Below the pieces are notes generated by a model. That model did not search any database. It had not been told where the DNA came from and saw only the letters and a program-made list of their open reading frames with translations. The translations under genes were made by a program, and so were the position numbers. A stretch of DNA of 64,000 nucleotides, taken from Methylophaga sulfidovorans. GTDB taxonomy: Bacteria; Pseudomonadota; Gammaproteobacteria; Nitrosococcales; Methylophagaceae. Where the stretch lies: NCBI RefSeq assembly GCF_900114205.1, contig NZ_FOSH01000002.1, positions 186,001 to 250,000 of the forward strand, in the 5' to 3' direction. Below, one piece after another: positions 44,643 through 54,277 of the stretch (positions are counted from its first letter, which is position 1; each line of letters starts with the position of its first letter).

Positions 44643-45535
44643 ACGTAAAGTTTCCTCTGCAAGACTGGATGTTAAAGCACCAGTCTCAAATTGAATTTGT
44701 GTTGGAAAAACGTCTTCAACAGGCACAAAAGCCAGGTTCAGCGCGGCTATTTGACGCCATGCGCTACGCCACATTAGGTGGCGGCAAACGCTTACGCGCT
44801 CTGCTCGTCTATGCCACAGGTCAGGCATTAGGTGCAAAACAATCTGCTATGGATGTCGCAGCTTCAGCGGTTGAGATGATTCACGCCTACTCATTGGTGC
44901 ATGATGATATGCCTATCATGGACGATGATGATCTGCGCAGAGGTCGTCCCACTTGTCATAAAGCCTATGATGAAGCGACTGCACTTTTAGTGGGTGATGC
45001 TTTACAAACGCTGGCTTTTGAAACCTTATGCGACGATATCCTGACTGAGAAACAACAAAGCCGGATGATCAAAACACTGAGCCAGGCTTCTGGCGCAGCT
45101 GGTATGGCCGGCGGTCAAGCTATTGATCTGGAATCTGTTGGCAAAAAGCTGGATATTGACGCACTTCAGGCAATGCATAAGTTAAAAACTGGCGCATTAA
45201 TCAGAGCTAGTGTTGTACTCGGAGCTCTGGCTGCAGAAGAATATGATGAACAGACTCTGGCACATCTGGATCGTTATGCCGACTGCATTGGACTTGCCTT
45301 TCAAGTGCAGGATGATGTGTTAGATGTCATCACTGATACTGAAACACTTGGAAAAACTCAAGGTGCCGATATTGCATTGAATAAACCCACATATCCTGCT
45401 TTACTAGGCCTTGAAAAAGCACAACAAAAAGCCGTTGCTCTGATTGAAAAAGCATTAACTCACCTTGATGAGTGCCCATTTAATACAGAAGTGCTGGCGA
45501 CATTGGCTCAGTTTGTTGTGAAACGCTCACATTAA
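44639..45535 (+). CDS. ispA: Farnesyl diphosphate synthase (geranyltranstransferase)
   Basis: Prenyl synthase of 298 residues joining isopentenyl diphosphate units to farnesyl diphosphate. The first aspartate-rich motif is HDDMPIMDDDDLRRGRP and the second is QVQDDVLDVI; GGGKRLRALL is the early conserved stretch. The start is GTG at 44639, overlapping the xseB stop. Dxs, the first enzyme of the precursor pathway, follows after 12 bases. Confidence 0.95.
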   Translation: MNVKFPLQDWMLKHQSQIEFVLEKRLQQAQKPGSARLFDAMRYATLGGGKRLRALLVYATGQALGAKQSAMDVAASAVEMIHAYSLVHDDMPIMDDDDLRRGRPTCHKAYDEATALLVGDALQTLAFETLCDDILTEKQQSRMIKTLSQASGAAGMAGGQAIDLESVGKKLDIDALQAMHKLKTGALIRASVVLGALAAEEYDEQTLAHLDRYADCIGLAFQVQDDVLDVITDTETLGKTQGADIALNKPTYPALLGLEKAQQKAVALIEKALTHLDECPFNTEVLATLAQFVVKRSH

Positions 45536-45547
45536 GAAATCGACAGA

Positions 45548-47371
45548 ATGGATACTATACTCACTCATATCAATAGCCCAGAAGATCTGCGTCAACTGGA
45601 CAAAAAACAGTTGCCCCAGCTGGCAGAAGAGTTGAGAACACTCATTATCGATAGTGTGCAGCAAACCGGTGGGCATATTTCCTCTAATCTGGGTGTTATC
45701 GAGCTCACTATCGCCCTGCATTATGTGTTCGATACTCCTACAGATCGCTTGGTCTGGGATGTCGGCCACCAAAGCTATGTGCATAAAATCCTTACAGGTC
45801 GTCGCGATCGGATGAATACCATGCGTCAGCCTGGTGGTTTATCAGGTTTTCCCAAACGCAGTGAAAGTGACTATGACACCTTTGGCGTCGGTCATTCGAG
45901 CACATCAATCAGTGCCGCTTTAGGCATGGCACTCGCTGCACAGGCTAATAATGATCCGCGTCATGCAGTAGCCATTATTGGTGACGGTGCACTTACCGCT
46001 GGTCAGGCGTTTGAAGCCTTAGCCCATGCTGGTGATTTAAGTGCCAATCTATTAGTTATTCTTAATGACAATGAAATGTCGATATCAAAAAATGTCGGCG
46101 GTATGGCGAATTATCTCGCTAAGTTATTATCAGGCAGCTTCTACGCTAGTGCCCGTGAAGGCAGCAAGCGTGTATTGGAAAAAATCCCTCCTGCCTGGGA
46201 AATTGCTAAACGTGCTGAAGAACATGTCAAAGGCATGATGATCCCTGGCACCTTGTTTGAAGAAATGGGCTTTAACTATATTGGTCCTATTGATGGTCAT
46301 GACATTGATACCTTAATCGCGACCATGACCAATTTGAAAAAACGTAAAGGTCCACAATTCCTTCATATCGTGACCAAAAAAGGTAAAGGTTATGAGCCTG
46401 CCGAACTTCATCCTTGTAAATATCATGGTGTGAGTCCGGCCAACAGTAAATCTTCCGGCCCTTCCTATACCCAAGTTTTCGGTCGTTGGTTATGCGATAT
46501 GGCTCGTCTGGATCCGGACTTATTCGGTATCACACCCGCCATGTGTGAAGGCTCGGGGCTGAACCGCTTTGCTGAAGATTTTCCTGAACGCTACTTTGAT
46601 GTCGGTATTGCTGAACAGCATTCTGTGACCCTAGCGGCTGGGCTGGCCTGTGAAGGCAAAAAACCCGTTGTCGCCATTTACTCGACCTTTTTACAACGTG
46701 CTTACGATCAACTGATTCACGATGTCGCCATTCAGAACTTAAATGTTTTGTTTGCCATTGACCGTGCCGGTTTAGTGGGTGCAGATGGTCCAACCCATGC
46801 AGGTAGTTTTGATTTAAGTTTCCTGCGCTGCATTCCTAATATGATCATCATGGCACCCGCTGATGAAAATGAATGTCGGCAAATGTTAACCACGGGTTTT
46901 CGTTACAACGGTCCGGCAGCGGTACGTTACCCGCGTGGTAGTGGTAATGGCACTCCTGTTGAACCAGCACTGACCTCATTGGAAATAGGTAAGGCCCAAT
47001 TAAAACGTCAGGGTGTAAAAGTCGCCATTCTGGCCTTTGGTAGTATGGTCACTGCCGCAGAGCAAGCTGCAGAACAGATCAATGCTACTGTGGTGAATAT
47101 GCGTTTTGTTAAACCCTTAGATATCGACATCATCAGTCAAATCGCTGACTCTCATGATTTAATTATCACCATTGAAGAAAATGCTGTGATGGGTGGTGCA
47201 GGTAGCGCGGTAAATGAATATTTAAGAGAAATAAACCATCCTGTCGCGATTAAATTGATGGGATTGCCTGATACATTTATCGAACATGGCGTTCATAGCA
47301 GCATGCTAAGTGAATGTGGTCTGGATTCTACAGGTATTTTGCATACCATTAATCAGCACTTTACGGCATAA
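45548..47371 (+). CDS. dxs: 1-deoxy-D-xylulose-5-phosphate synthase
   Basis: Thiamine diphosphate enzyme of 607 residues that condenses pyruvate and glyceraldehyde-3-phosphate, opening the non-mevalonate isoprenoid route. The cofactor-binding [14 protein letters not shown] with N in [11 protein letters not shown], the catalytic-region GHSSTSIS, and the pyrimidine-domain [10 protein letters not shown] and [15 protein letters not shown] are all intact. Size is slightly shorter than the 620 residues common in enterobacteria. Co-transcribed with ispA. Confidence 0.95.
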   Translation: MDTILTHINSPEDLRQLDKKQLPQLAEELRTLIIDSVQQTGGHISSNLGVIELTIALHYVFDTPTDRLVWDVGHQSYVHKILTGRRDRMNTMRQPGGLSGFPKRSESDYDTFGVGHSSTSISAALGMALAAQANNDPRHAVAIIGDGALTAGQAFEALAHAGDLSANLLVILNDNEMSISKNVGGMANYLAKLLSGSFYASAREGSKRVLEKIPPAWEIAKRAEEHVKGMMIPGTLFEEMGFNYIGPIDGHDIDTLIATMTNLKKRKGPQFLHIVTKKGKGYEPAELHPCKYHGVSPANSKSSGPSYTQVFGRWLCDMARLDPDLFGITPAMCEGSGLNRFAEDFPERYFDVGIAEQHSVTLAAGLACEGKKPVVAIYSTFLQRAYDQLIHDVAIQNLNVLFAIDRAGLVGADGPTHAGSFDLSFLRCIPNMIIMAPADENECRQMLTTGFRYNGPAAVRYPRGSGNGTPVEPALTSLEIGKAQLKRQGVKVAILAFGSMVTAAEQAAEQINATVVNMRFVKPLDIDIISQIADSHDLIITIEENAVMGGAGSAVNEYLREINHPVAIKLMGLPDTFIEHGVHSSMLSECGLDSTGILHTINQHFTA

Positions 47372-47415
47372 TACGCTGTCTTCGTGAACGATTCCCGAGT
47401 ATAATAGTCAACATT

Positions 47416-47799
47416 ATGAGCGCAACGTATACCCTGAAAATTCTGGCCGATTTTGCCTCGGCACACACCCTGAGAGATTATCCAGGTGACTGCCGTCGTA
47501 TGCATGGCCACAACTGGAAGCTGGAAGTCGAAGTCACTGCTATTGATCTGAATGAACATGGCATGGGAATGGACTTTAAAACCATTAAAACAGCTACTCG
47601 TGAGTTGGCAAAAACGCTGGATCACCGTTATCTGAATGACATCCCACCATTCGATACCATTAATCCAACGGCTGAAAATATAGCCAGATTTTTTTACCAA
47701 AAGCTCAGTGATACGTTAAATAATGATATCGCTAAAGTTTCCGGTGTCACCTTGTGGGAAACAGATCGCGCTTGCGTCAAATACAGCGAGGACAATTGA
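47416..47799 (+). CDS. queD: 6-carboxy-5,6,7,8-tetrahydropterin synthase (QueD)
   Basis: Protein of 127 residues of the PTPS/QueD family, which makes carboxytetrahydropterin on the way to queuosine. Zinc ligands H17, H30 and H32 (in SAHTL and MHGHNW) and catalytic C26 (GDCRRMHGH) are visible. The second part of the active site is LDHRYLND, and the Glu is in LWETDRACVKY. folE2, producing its substrate, begins one base after the stop. Confidence 0.92.
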   Translation: MSATYTLKILADFASAHTLRDYPGDCRRMHGHNWKLEVEVTAIDLNEHGMGMDFKTIKTATRELAKTLDHRYLNDIPPFDTINPTAENIARFFYQKLSDTLNNDIAKVSGVTLWETDRACVKYSEDN

Positions 47800-48612
47800 A
47801 TGAGCACAACCCCAGCTAGCACTGAGATCAAAGACGAAATCGAAGACGTACAGAATATTGCCGACCAGCGTAAAATCGCTATTGATAAAGTCGGGATTAA
47901 AGATATTAAACATCCGGTTAAAGTCAGTGATCGTACAACCGGTGAGCAACACACGATTGCTAACTTTAATATGTATGTGAACTTGCCTCATCAGTTTAAA
48001 GGCACACATATGTCACGTTTTGTTGAGATTTTGAACCAACATGAACGTGAGATCACCGTTAAATCTTTCCGCGAAATGCTGGGTCAAATGACCGAACGTC
48101 TTGATGCGGAATCAGGCTATATTGAAATGAACTTCCCTTATTTTGTGAATAAGGAAGCTCCAGTTTCAAAAGTCAAAAGTCTGATGGATTATGACGTCAC
48201 CTTTATCGGTGAGATCACTGGTACCCAAACGATGATGACTGTTAAAGTCGTCGTTCCAGTGACCAGCTTATGCCCATGCTCAAAAAATATCTCTGACTAT
48301 GGTGCGCATAACCAACGTTCACACGTCACTCTGACTGTTCGCGTAGATAGCTTTGTCTGGATTGAAGATTTAATTGATCTGGTTGAGAAAGAAGCATCAT
48401 GTGAAATCTTTGGCTTATTGAAACGTCCGGATGAAAAATTCGTCACCGAACGTGCCTACGATAATCCAAAATTTGTTGAAGATATGGTGCGTGATATTGC
48501 AGCCAGATTAAATGATGATTCTCGTATCACGGCTTACACAGTCGAATCAGAAAACTTTGAATCTATTCATAACCACTCTGCGTATGCATTGATTACCAAA
48601 GGTTTTGATTGA
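47800..48612 (+). CDS. folE2: GTP cyclohydrolase FolE2
   Basis: Type IB GTP cyclohydrolase of 270 residues producing dihydroneopterin triphosphate for folate and queuosine synthesis. The metal/active Cys is in [22 protein letters not shown] (shown in part; Cys158/Cys160). FolE2 can work with metals other than zinc and in several bacteria replaces FolE under zinc shortage. Adjacent queD and lack of an obvious Zur-type site in the one-base gap suggest constitutive use here. Confidence 0.93.
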   Translation: MSTTPASTEIKDEIEDVQNIADQRKIAIDKVGIKDIKHPVKVSDRTTGEQHTIANFNMYVNLPHQFKGTHMSRFVEILNQHEREITVKSFREMLGQMTERLDAESGYIEMNFPYFVNKEAPVSKVKSLMDYDVTFIGEITGTQTMMTVKVVVPVTSLCPCSKNISDYGAHNQRSHVTLTVRVDSFVWIEDLIDLVEKEASCEIFGLLKRPDEKFVTERAYDNPKFVEDMVRDIAARLNDDSRITAYTVESENFESIHNHSAYALITKGFD

Positions 48613-48631
48613 TACATCATCAATAACGAAT

Positions 48632-48664
48632 AAAAAAAGCTCGGTTAAACCGGGCTTTTTTATG
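48632..48664 (+). terminator. Intrinsic terminator after folE2
   Basis: A stem with A-run, AAGCTCGGT, loop TAA and ACCGGGCTT (one T-G pair) is followed by a run of T. The T-run on the plus strand fits termination of queD-folE2; the A-run lets it act on the opposite strand as well, at the end of the protease gene. Confidence 0.85.
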
Positions 48665-48665
48665 C

Positions 48666-49310
48666 TCAATATTTTTGTCTTAAATCAAGACGTTCGCCAT
48701 TATGTTCTATATCGAGTTGCCCTAGAAAAGACATACCTAATAAGGTGACAGAGGGTTCTTCACCATCAAGCACGACAGCATCCACATTATGTAACTTAAT
48801 CTGATCAAGCTGCACATAATCAAGCTTGACCTTATAGCCAACACTTTTGCCTGAAGCGGTTCGGATACCAACCTGCTGTCCACGAAGATAATCAATTCCC
48901 AGTCTCGATGCTGTAGCCGCATTCATAGCGATGGTGCTGGCGCCAGTATCGACTAAGAAACTTATCGTATAACCATTAATATTACCGGTAGCGGTATACA
49001 TGCCATTGGTTGGCCACAACGTCACTGCTGTTTTTTTCTCGGCTTCAATGTAGTTGCTATTAATCCGGTCACCTAAGGGAAAGATTTGTTTTTCGCCATT
49101 GATTTCAAAAGTGGCATTGTTACTGTTAGCAGCAATTAACTTCAGGCCCTCTGGGCTGGTTTCTCCAACATTTAAAAAATGCTGCTGGCCATCGACTTCA
49201 ACCACAGCTTTGTCTTTAAACAAGCCAACCACCATAATGTTAACGACGACAGCCTCTGCTCGGCTGCTAATTAACAGTATAATAAGCAACATTAATATGA
49301 CTTTAGCCAT
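48666..49310 (-). CDS. Exported retropepsin-like aspartic protease
   Basis: Protein of 214 residues. A signal peptide (about 1-20) precedes an N-terminal beta domain (about 21-95) and a retropepsin-type domain with the catalytic FLVDTGASTIAMN (Asp121) and the flap/hydrophobic-Gly end VTLLGMSFLGQLDIE. It belongs to the bacterial clan AA (TIGR02281-like) proteases. The substrate is unknown. It is transcribed alone, divergent from the mobAB fusion. Confidence 0.86.
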   Translation of the reverse strand: MAKVILMLLIILLISSRAEAVVVNIMVVGLFKDKAVVEVDGQQHFLNVGETSPEGLKLIAANSNNATFEINGEKQIFPLGDRINSNYIEAEKKTAVTLWPTNGMYTATGNINGYTISFLVDTGASTIAMNAATASRLGIDYLRGQQVGIRTASGKSVGYKVKLDYVQLDQIKLHNVDAVVLDGEEPSVTLLGMSFLGQLDIEHNGERLDLRQKY

Positions 49311-49348
49311 AACGTTTCTTTTTAATCAGGTTTTTCACTAACACCATC

Positions 49349-50464
49349 ATGAGTGCATTCTCCCCTATTACAGTATCTGGTGTACTTCTGGCTGGCGGCC
49401 AATCCCGCCGGATGGGTGGTCAGGACAAAGGTCTGCTTCCCTACCAGGGACGCTCGATGGCTAGCCACGTCATTGATAGCATAGTACCGCAAGTTGATGA
49501 TTTTTATATAAGTGCAAATCGACATATTGAAGAATATCAATCATTTTCTTTCCCAGTCATCACTGATGATCTGGATAACTTTCAGGGCCCACTCGCCGGT
49601 ATTCTGGCTGTGATGGAGCAAATCGATTCTGAATATCTACTGACAGTACCTTGTGATAATCCCCTTATCAGCCCGCAGTTGAGACAACGTTTAGTGGAGG
49701 CCGTGTTAGCTACTGGGAGTGATATTGCGATTGCTCATGATGGCAAACGATTACAACCTGTATTTGCCTTAATTCCACGTCGACTTAAGCAATCTTTATC
49801 TGACTTTTTAACTTCAGGTCAGCGCAAAACGCGTGACTGGTTATTCCAGCACAAAGTCGTCGAAGTCGACTTTTCTGATCAGGCCAATTATTTTATCAAC
49901 ATCAATACACCTGATGATTTACAGGCCAAACCCAAGATAGGTTCAAACATACCGGTGCTTGGTTTTGCCGCATTTAGTGGTACTGGTAAAACCACATTAC
50001 TCACCAAACTCATCCCTGCACTGCGAGACAAAGATATCCGTGTCGCTGTGATAAAACATGCGCATCACAATTTTGATATTGATAAGCCGGGTAAAGACAG
50101 CTATCAAATTCGTGAAGCAGGTGCCGAGGAGATTATTATCGCCTCTGCAAAAATGATGGCTCTGATGAGAAAAAATCACGACGAAATAATCGAACCTGAA
50201 TTACAGCCTTTAATACATCGTCTGGATACACATAATGTCGACCTCATTCTTGTTGAGGGATTTAAACACGAAAATTTCCCCAAAATAGAATTAAACCGGG
50301 CAGAACTGGGACCAGCTGTTTTGTTTAAAGAGGATCCGCATATCATCGCTATTGCCTCCGACAAAACCGATAGTGATGATGACATGCCCTTAATATTAGA
50401 TATCAATAATATCCCTGCTATGGTCGACTTTATTGAACAGTTTATTTTTTCATGGAAAAGCTAA
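49349..50464 (+). CDS. mobA: MobA-MobB fusion (molybdenum cofactor guanylylation)
   Basis: Fused protein of 371 residues. The N-terminal MobA domain (about 1-190) carries GVLLAGGQSRRMGGQDKG and the metal-binding PCDNPLI, and attaches GMP to molybdopterin. The C-terminal MobB domain (about 200-371) carries the P-loop FSGTGKTTL (about residues 209-217), IKHAHHNFDID and LVEGFKHE. MobA and MobB are separate in E. coli. moeA follows two bases past the stop. Confidence 0.92.
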   Translation: MSAFSPITVSGVLLAGGQSRRMGGQDKGLLPYQGRSMASHVIDSIVPQVDDFYISANRHIEEYQSFSFPVITDDLDNFQGPLAGILAVMEQIDSEYLLTVPCDNPLISPQLRQRLVEAVLATGSDIAIAHDGKRLQPVFALIPRRLKQSLSDFLTSGQRKTRDWLFQHKVVEVDFSDQANYFININTPDDLQAKPKIGSNIPVLGFAAFSGTGKTTLLTKLIPALRDKDIRVAVIKHAHHNFDIDKPGKDSYQIREAGAEEIIIASAKMMALMRKNHDEIIEPELQPLIHRLDTHNVDLILVEGFKHENFPKIELNRAELGPAVLFKEDPHIIAIASDKTDSDDDMPLILDINNIPAMVDFIEQFIFSWKS

Positions 50465-50466
50465 AT

Positions 50467-51726
50467 ATGGCCGAATTCACCCCACAGCCGAGTTGTGCTG
50501 ATGATGTTGATCACAATAACCTGACTGTTAAACAGGCTAGCCAGCGTATTCACGATTTATTGTCGCCGATATCAGGCTGGCAAAAAGTCTCCTTAAGACA
50601 AGCATTAGGTCAGGTTTTACATCAAAGTGTTGTCTCCCCCCGGCAGGTGCCACCTTATGATAATTCAGCCATGGACGGTTATGCCTTCCGTAGTGATGAC
50701 ATTAAAAAGGCACCATTTTCACTGAAAAATGTCGGTGTCGCTTTTGCCGGAAAGCCCTATCAAGGTCAGGTAGAGGCAGGACAATGTGTTCGTATCATGA
50801 CTGGAGCAAAAATTCCGGATGACTGTGACACCGTAGTAATGCAGGAACAGATAGAGGCTCACGAGCAGACGATCACTTTACATACCGATGTTACAGCAGG
50901 ACAAAATGTCAGACTTGCCGGAGAAGACATCGACTGTGGTGACACAGTTTTACCAGCCGGACGACGCATTACCGCTGCCGATTTAGGCTTACTGGCCTCG
51001 TTGGGTATTGCTGAAGTTGTGACTTACCGCCCTCTTCGAGTCGCCTTTTTTTCTACCGGTGATGAGTTATGTGGATTAGGTGAGAATTTAGGCGATGGGC
51101 AAATCTATGACAGTAATCGTTACACACTGTTTGGTATGCTCAGCCAGCTGAATATCGATGTGATTGATATGGGTGTGGTCCCCGATAATAAAGCCGCGTT
51201 AAGAATTGCTTTGCAACAAGCTTCCGCTGATGCAGATGTTATTATTTCTTCTGGCGGTGTATCCGTTGGTGACGCTGATTATGTCAAAGATATATTAGCT
51301 GAACTGGGCCAGGTCAATTTCTGGAAAATTGCGATGCGTCCAGGACGTCCTTTGGCCTTTGGGCAAATAGATGAAGCCATGTTCTTTGGTTTACCTGGTA
51401 ATCCGGTTTCCGTGATGGTGACCTTTTATCAATTTGTGCAGCCTGCCCTGAAACGTTTAGCAGGTGAAACCGATACAGGTCCTATTATCGTTGAAGTACC
51501 GTGCGATAATGCGATAAAAAAACGTGCCGGTCGTTTTGAATTTCAGCGCGGCATCTTATTCAGAAACAATGAAGGTCAACTCAGAGTCAGCACAACCGGA
51601 GCGCAAGGCTCAGGTATTCTTCGCTCAATGAGCATGGCCAATTGTTTTATTTTACTTGATGAAAACTGCGACGGACTCAGTGCCGGCAGTCTTGTTAACG
51701 TTCAACCTTTTGCAGGTCTGGTATGA
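50467..51726 (+). CDS. moeA: Molybdopterin molybdenumtransferase
   Basis: Protein of 419 residues that inserts molybdate into adenylylated molybdopterin. Landmarks are [51 protein letters not shown] and [14 protein letters not shown] place the start at ATG 50467, two bases after the fusion stop and behind GGAAAAG; an in-frame ATG at 50452 overlaps the preceding gene. It works downstream of MoaA-E and MogA, which are elsewhere. Confidence 0.93.
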   Translation: MAEFTPQPSCADDVDHNNLTVKQASQRIHDLLSPISGWQKVSLRQALGQVLHQSVVSPRQVPPYDNSAMDGYAFRSDDIKKAPFSLKNVGVAFAGKPYQGQVEAGQCVRIMTGAKIPDDCDTVVMQEQIEAHEQTITLHTDVTAGQNVRLAGEDIDCGDTVLPAGRRITAADLGLLASLGIAEVVTYRPLRVAFFSTGDELCGLGENLGDGQIYDSNRYTLFGMLSQLNIDVIDMGVVPDNKAALRIALQQASADADVIISSGGVSVGDADYVKDILAELGQVNFWKIAMRPGRPLAFGQIDEAMFFGLPGNPVSVMVTFYQFVQPALKRLAGETDTGPIIVEVPCDNAIKKRAGRFEFQRGILFRNNEGQLRVSTTGAQGSGILRSMSMANCFILLDENCDGLSAGSLVNVQPFAGLV

Positions 51727-52601
51727 CAGAATCCACAACCGAACACACCCTGGTAAAACAACAGCGCGAGTTTAATAAACTGCGTAAACGCTTACGTCGC
51801 AACGTCGGTCAGGCAATTGCCGATTACAATATGATTGAAGACGGCGATAAAGTGATGGTCTGTTTATCTGGCGGTAAAGACAGTTATACCATGCTCGATA
51901 TTCTGATTAACCTACGAGACCATGCACCGATTAATTTTGATCTTATTGCGGTGAATCTGGATCAGAAACAGCCTGGCTTCCCTGAACATGTCTTGCCGGA
52001 ATATTTATCATCGATTGGAGTGCCATTCCATATCATCGAAAAAGACACTTACAGCATCGTTAAAGAAGTTGTACCAGAGGGTAAGACCACCTGTGGTATT
52101 TGTTCTCGTCTGCGTCGTGGTTCATTGTATGGCTACGCAAGACAAAATGGCATCACCAAAATAGCTTTAGGTCATCATCGTGATGACATTATTGAAACAC
52201 TGTTTTTGAATATGTTTTATGGCAGCAAAATAAAAGCCATGCCACCTAAATTATTAAGTGATGACAAAACTAATATCGTCATCAGACCTTTAGCTTATGC
52301 ACAAGAGTCAGATATTGCGCGTTATGCCGAAGCAATGAAGTTTCCAATTATTCCGTGTAATTTATGCGGCTCACAGGAAAACCTGCAACGTCAGGCTATC
52401 AAAGCCATGTTGCAGGGCTGGGAAAAACAATTTCCGGGTAGATTAGAAAATATTTTCCGCAGTATTCAGAATATTTCACCATCGCAAATGGGCGATCTTG
52501 ATTTATTCAACTTCACTGATCTCGAACAATTCAGACAAGAGCCAACCGGTGAAGAAGATCGCTTTCAGGATGATATGCAACAACCTGCACTGGCAAGATA
52601 G
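51723..52601 (+). CDS. ttcA: tRNA 2-thiocytidine synthetase TtcA
   Basis: Protein of 292 residues that thiolates cytidine 32 of tRNAs. The PP-loop is [11 protein letters not shown] (about residues 44-54). The Fe-S-binding cysteines are in [11 protein letters not shown] and [14 protein letters not shown]. Length and motifs agree with E. coli TtcA. Its start overlaps the moeA stop by four bases, an unusual partner that may only reflect a shared promoter. Confidence 0.94.
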   Translation: MTESTTEHTLVKQQREFNKLRKRLRRNVGQAIADYNMIEDGDKVMVCLSGGKDSYTMLDILINLRDHAPINFDLIAVNLDQKQPGFPEHVLPEYLSSIGVPFHIIEKDTYSIVKEVVPEGKTTCGICSRLRRGSLYGYARQNGITKIALGHHRDDIIETLFLNMFYGSKIKAMPPKLLSDDKTNIVIRPLAYAQESDIARYAEAMKFPIIPCNLCGSQENLQRQAIKAMLQGWEKQFPGRLENIFRSIQNISPSQMGDLDLFNFTDLEQFRQEPTGEEDRFQDDMQQPALAR

Positions 52602-52776
52602 ACACAGACTTATCACCAGTTATGAGAAATATTACAAAACAAATACAGGTATCGACGCTAAGTCATTGAAACTGGATAAAACAATTATAAGTTATTGATT
52701 TTTATATGTTTAACGAAATGGTCATTTTTTAACCAAAACCGTCAGGCTTGTTACGTAAGAATGACTTAGCGATTTT

Positions 52777-52825
52777 CACAGAAGTTAATCACAGAGTTAT
52801 CCACAGAAAATGTGGGTAACTCTGT
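52777..52825. promoter_or_regulatory. DnaA-box-containing hairpin between convergent genes
   Basis: A 15-bp inverted repeat (ACAGAGTTATCCACA, loop GAAAA, right arm differing at one position) lies at 52791-52825. Each arm contains a DnaA-box-like nonamer: TTATCCACA (52797-52805, exact consensus) and TTACCCACA read on the minus strand (52811-52819). CACAG repeats at 52777, 52790 and 52802 precede it at 12-13-base spacing. No T-run follows. The 250-base interval (52602-52851) holds no gene. Confidence 0.55.
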
Positions 52826-52851
52826 AAGTCATTGATTGCTTCTCTAAGTGC

Positions 52852-53247
52852 TTATTTTTCGATTGGCTTGGGTGTAAAGTCTTCAGCAAACTCTAAAGCA
52901 TTACCATCTGGATCACGGCAGAAAAAAGCCGCTCTGCCTGACTTGCTACGAGAAAATTCATAGCCAGCAGCTTCCAGACGTTCACCTAAGGCTTCCAAAT
53001 CATCAACCACCAGGGCGAGGTGGCGATCACGACCACCGTGAGCAGGACGCCCTTCCAAGGAGTCAGGATTAGGTAATACCATCAGATGAATCATCTGTCC
53101 GGTATCAGCGATATCTAACCAAGCACCATCATATGCAAATTCAGGTCTGTCAGGGTTTAATGGTAGTTGTAAAACATCACAATAAAAACGTAAGGAAACA
53201 TCTAAGTCTTCTACTAAAAAACTGGCATGTGCGATTGATTTGATCAT
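52852..53247 (-). CDS. VOC/glyoxalase-family protein
   Basis: Protein of 131 residues with the two-repeat vicinal-oxygen-chelate fold. Metal-ligand candidates are the His in IAHASFLVEDLDVSLRFY, the His in RDRHLALVVDD, and the Glu in RDPDGNALEFAE. Possible roles include dioxygenase, lyase or resistance functions; the substrate cannot be inferred. It is transcribed alone and convergent with ttcA. Confidence 0.83.
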   Translation of the reverse strand: MIKSIAHASFLVEDLDVSLRFYCDVLQLPLNPDRPEFAYDGAWLDIADTGQMIHLMVLPNPDSLEGRPAHGGRDRHLALVVDDLEALGERLEAAGYEFSRSKSGRAAFFCRDPDGNALEFAEDFTPKPIEK

Positions 53248-53322
53248 ATTTCACCTGGATATAAATATTTAAAAGCCATGTCGTTATTCTAACGTCAGGC
53301 AATGTGCGTCACCAAATATGGT

Positions 53323-54204
53323 TCAGGCTTTACCTTGCTTAGCCATGCCATAAGCGGCAATAAAAATAAGCGCTCCACCTAACCATTCAGTTTGACTCAT
53401 TTGTTCACTGGTCAGCCACCAGGCCGATAAAGCCGCGACCACAAGCTCTGACAACATCAGAATAGCTGAACGAAACACTGGCATGCGCGCTAAACCATAA
53501 AGAACAGCTATCGTCATCGCGGTAAAACATAAGCCGCCAAACACCATTACTCCGATCCATAAATTAAGACTGATATCGGGGACACTCGATTGTTGTATAA
53601 CTAATACAATCCCCGCCACCATAACCACACCCCAATACACTATGGTCGTTTTAACTTCCATGGCCACATCAGCAAGCTTACGACTTAACACGTTATTTAC
53701 TGAAAACATAAAACCCGCAAATAAGGCTAGCCAGTCCGCCATATCATTCGGCCAGGGTAATCCGATTTCTGGATGCCATAACATAATCATCGTGCCCGAC
53801 ATCGCTACTATAATCATCAGCATAGACAACCGGGAGATCTTTTCGCCTAACCACCAGCGGCTTAATAATACCGACCACAATGGTGATAAATAGAACAGCA
53901 ACATAACGCGCATCACTTCGCCCTGAGTTAGGGCAACTAAAAAGGCAATATTAGTGATACCCGCTGCAGCGGCAAGCCCCCAGAGGCTCAGAGGCCAATG
54001 GCCTGAAAAATCTTTCTTCTGCTGAAGCAACATCACACTTGCCACAATGGCTGCAGCAAAATACATCAATAATGTAGACCAAACGACGGGAAGACCTTGT
54101 TGTTCGAGTAGGCGCATTGGGTACCAAATCAATCCCCACATGGTTGAGGAAAATAAGATACCGAGTACAGCGAGATTGAATTGTTTGTTATTACTATTTG
54201 TCAT
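53323..54204 (-). CDS. EamA/DMT-family transporter
   Basis: Permease of 293 residues with ten hydrophobic segments arranged as two EamA repeats (about 8-140 and 155-290). Motifs at the end of each repeat are FYLSPLWSVLLSRWWLGEKIS and the corresponding ILMLSELVVAALSAWWLTSE. I prefer the ATG at 54204, behind AAGGTGT; the upstream ATG at 54261 adds a hydrophilic tail without support. It is likely an exporter of an amino acid or metabolite and diverges from dapC. Confidence 0.85.
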   Translation of the reverse strand: MTNSNNKQFNLAVLGILFSSTMWGLIWYPMRLLEQQGLPVVWSTLLMYFAAAIVASVMLLQQKKDFSGHWPLSLWGLAAAAGITNIAFLVALTQGEVMRVMLLFYLSPLWSVLLSRWWLGEKISRLSMLMIIVAMSGTMIMLWHPEIGLPWPNDMADWLALFAGFMFSVNNVLSRKLADVAMEVKTTIVYWGVVMVAGIVLVIQQSSVPDISLNLWIGVMVFGGLCFTAMTIAVLYGLARMPVFRSAILMLSELVVAALSAWWLTSEQMSQTEWLGGALIFIAAYGMAKQGKA

Positions 54205-54277
54205 GGCACACCTTATAACACGAGACGGCTTCAACCCGTTATAATGGTCGGATTTTTTCACTCTTTCATTTGGAATT

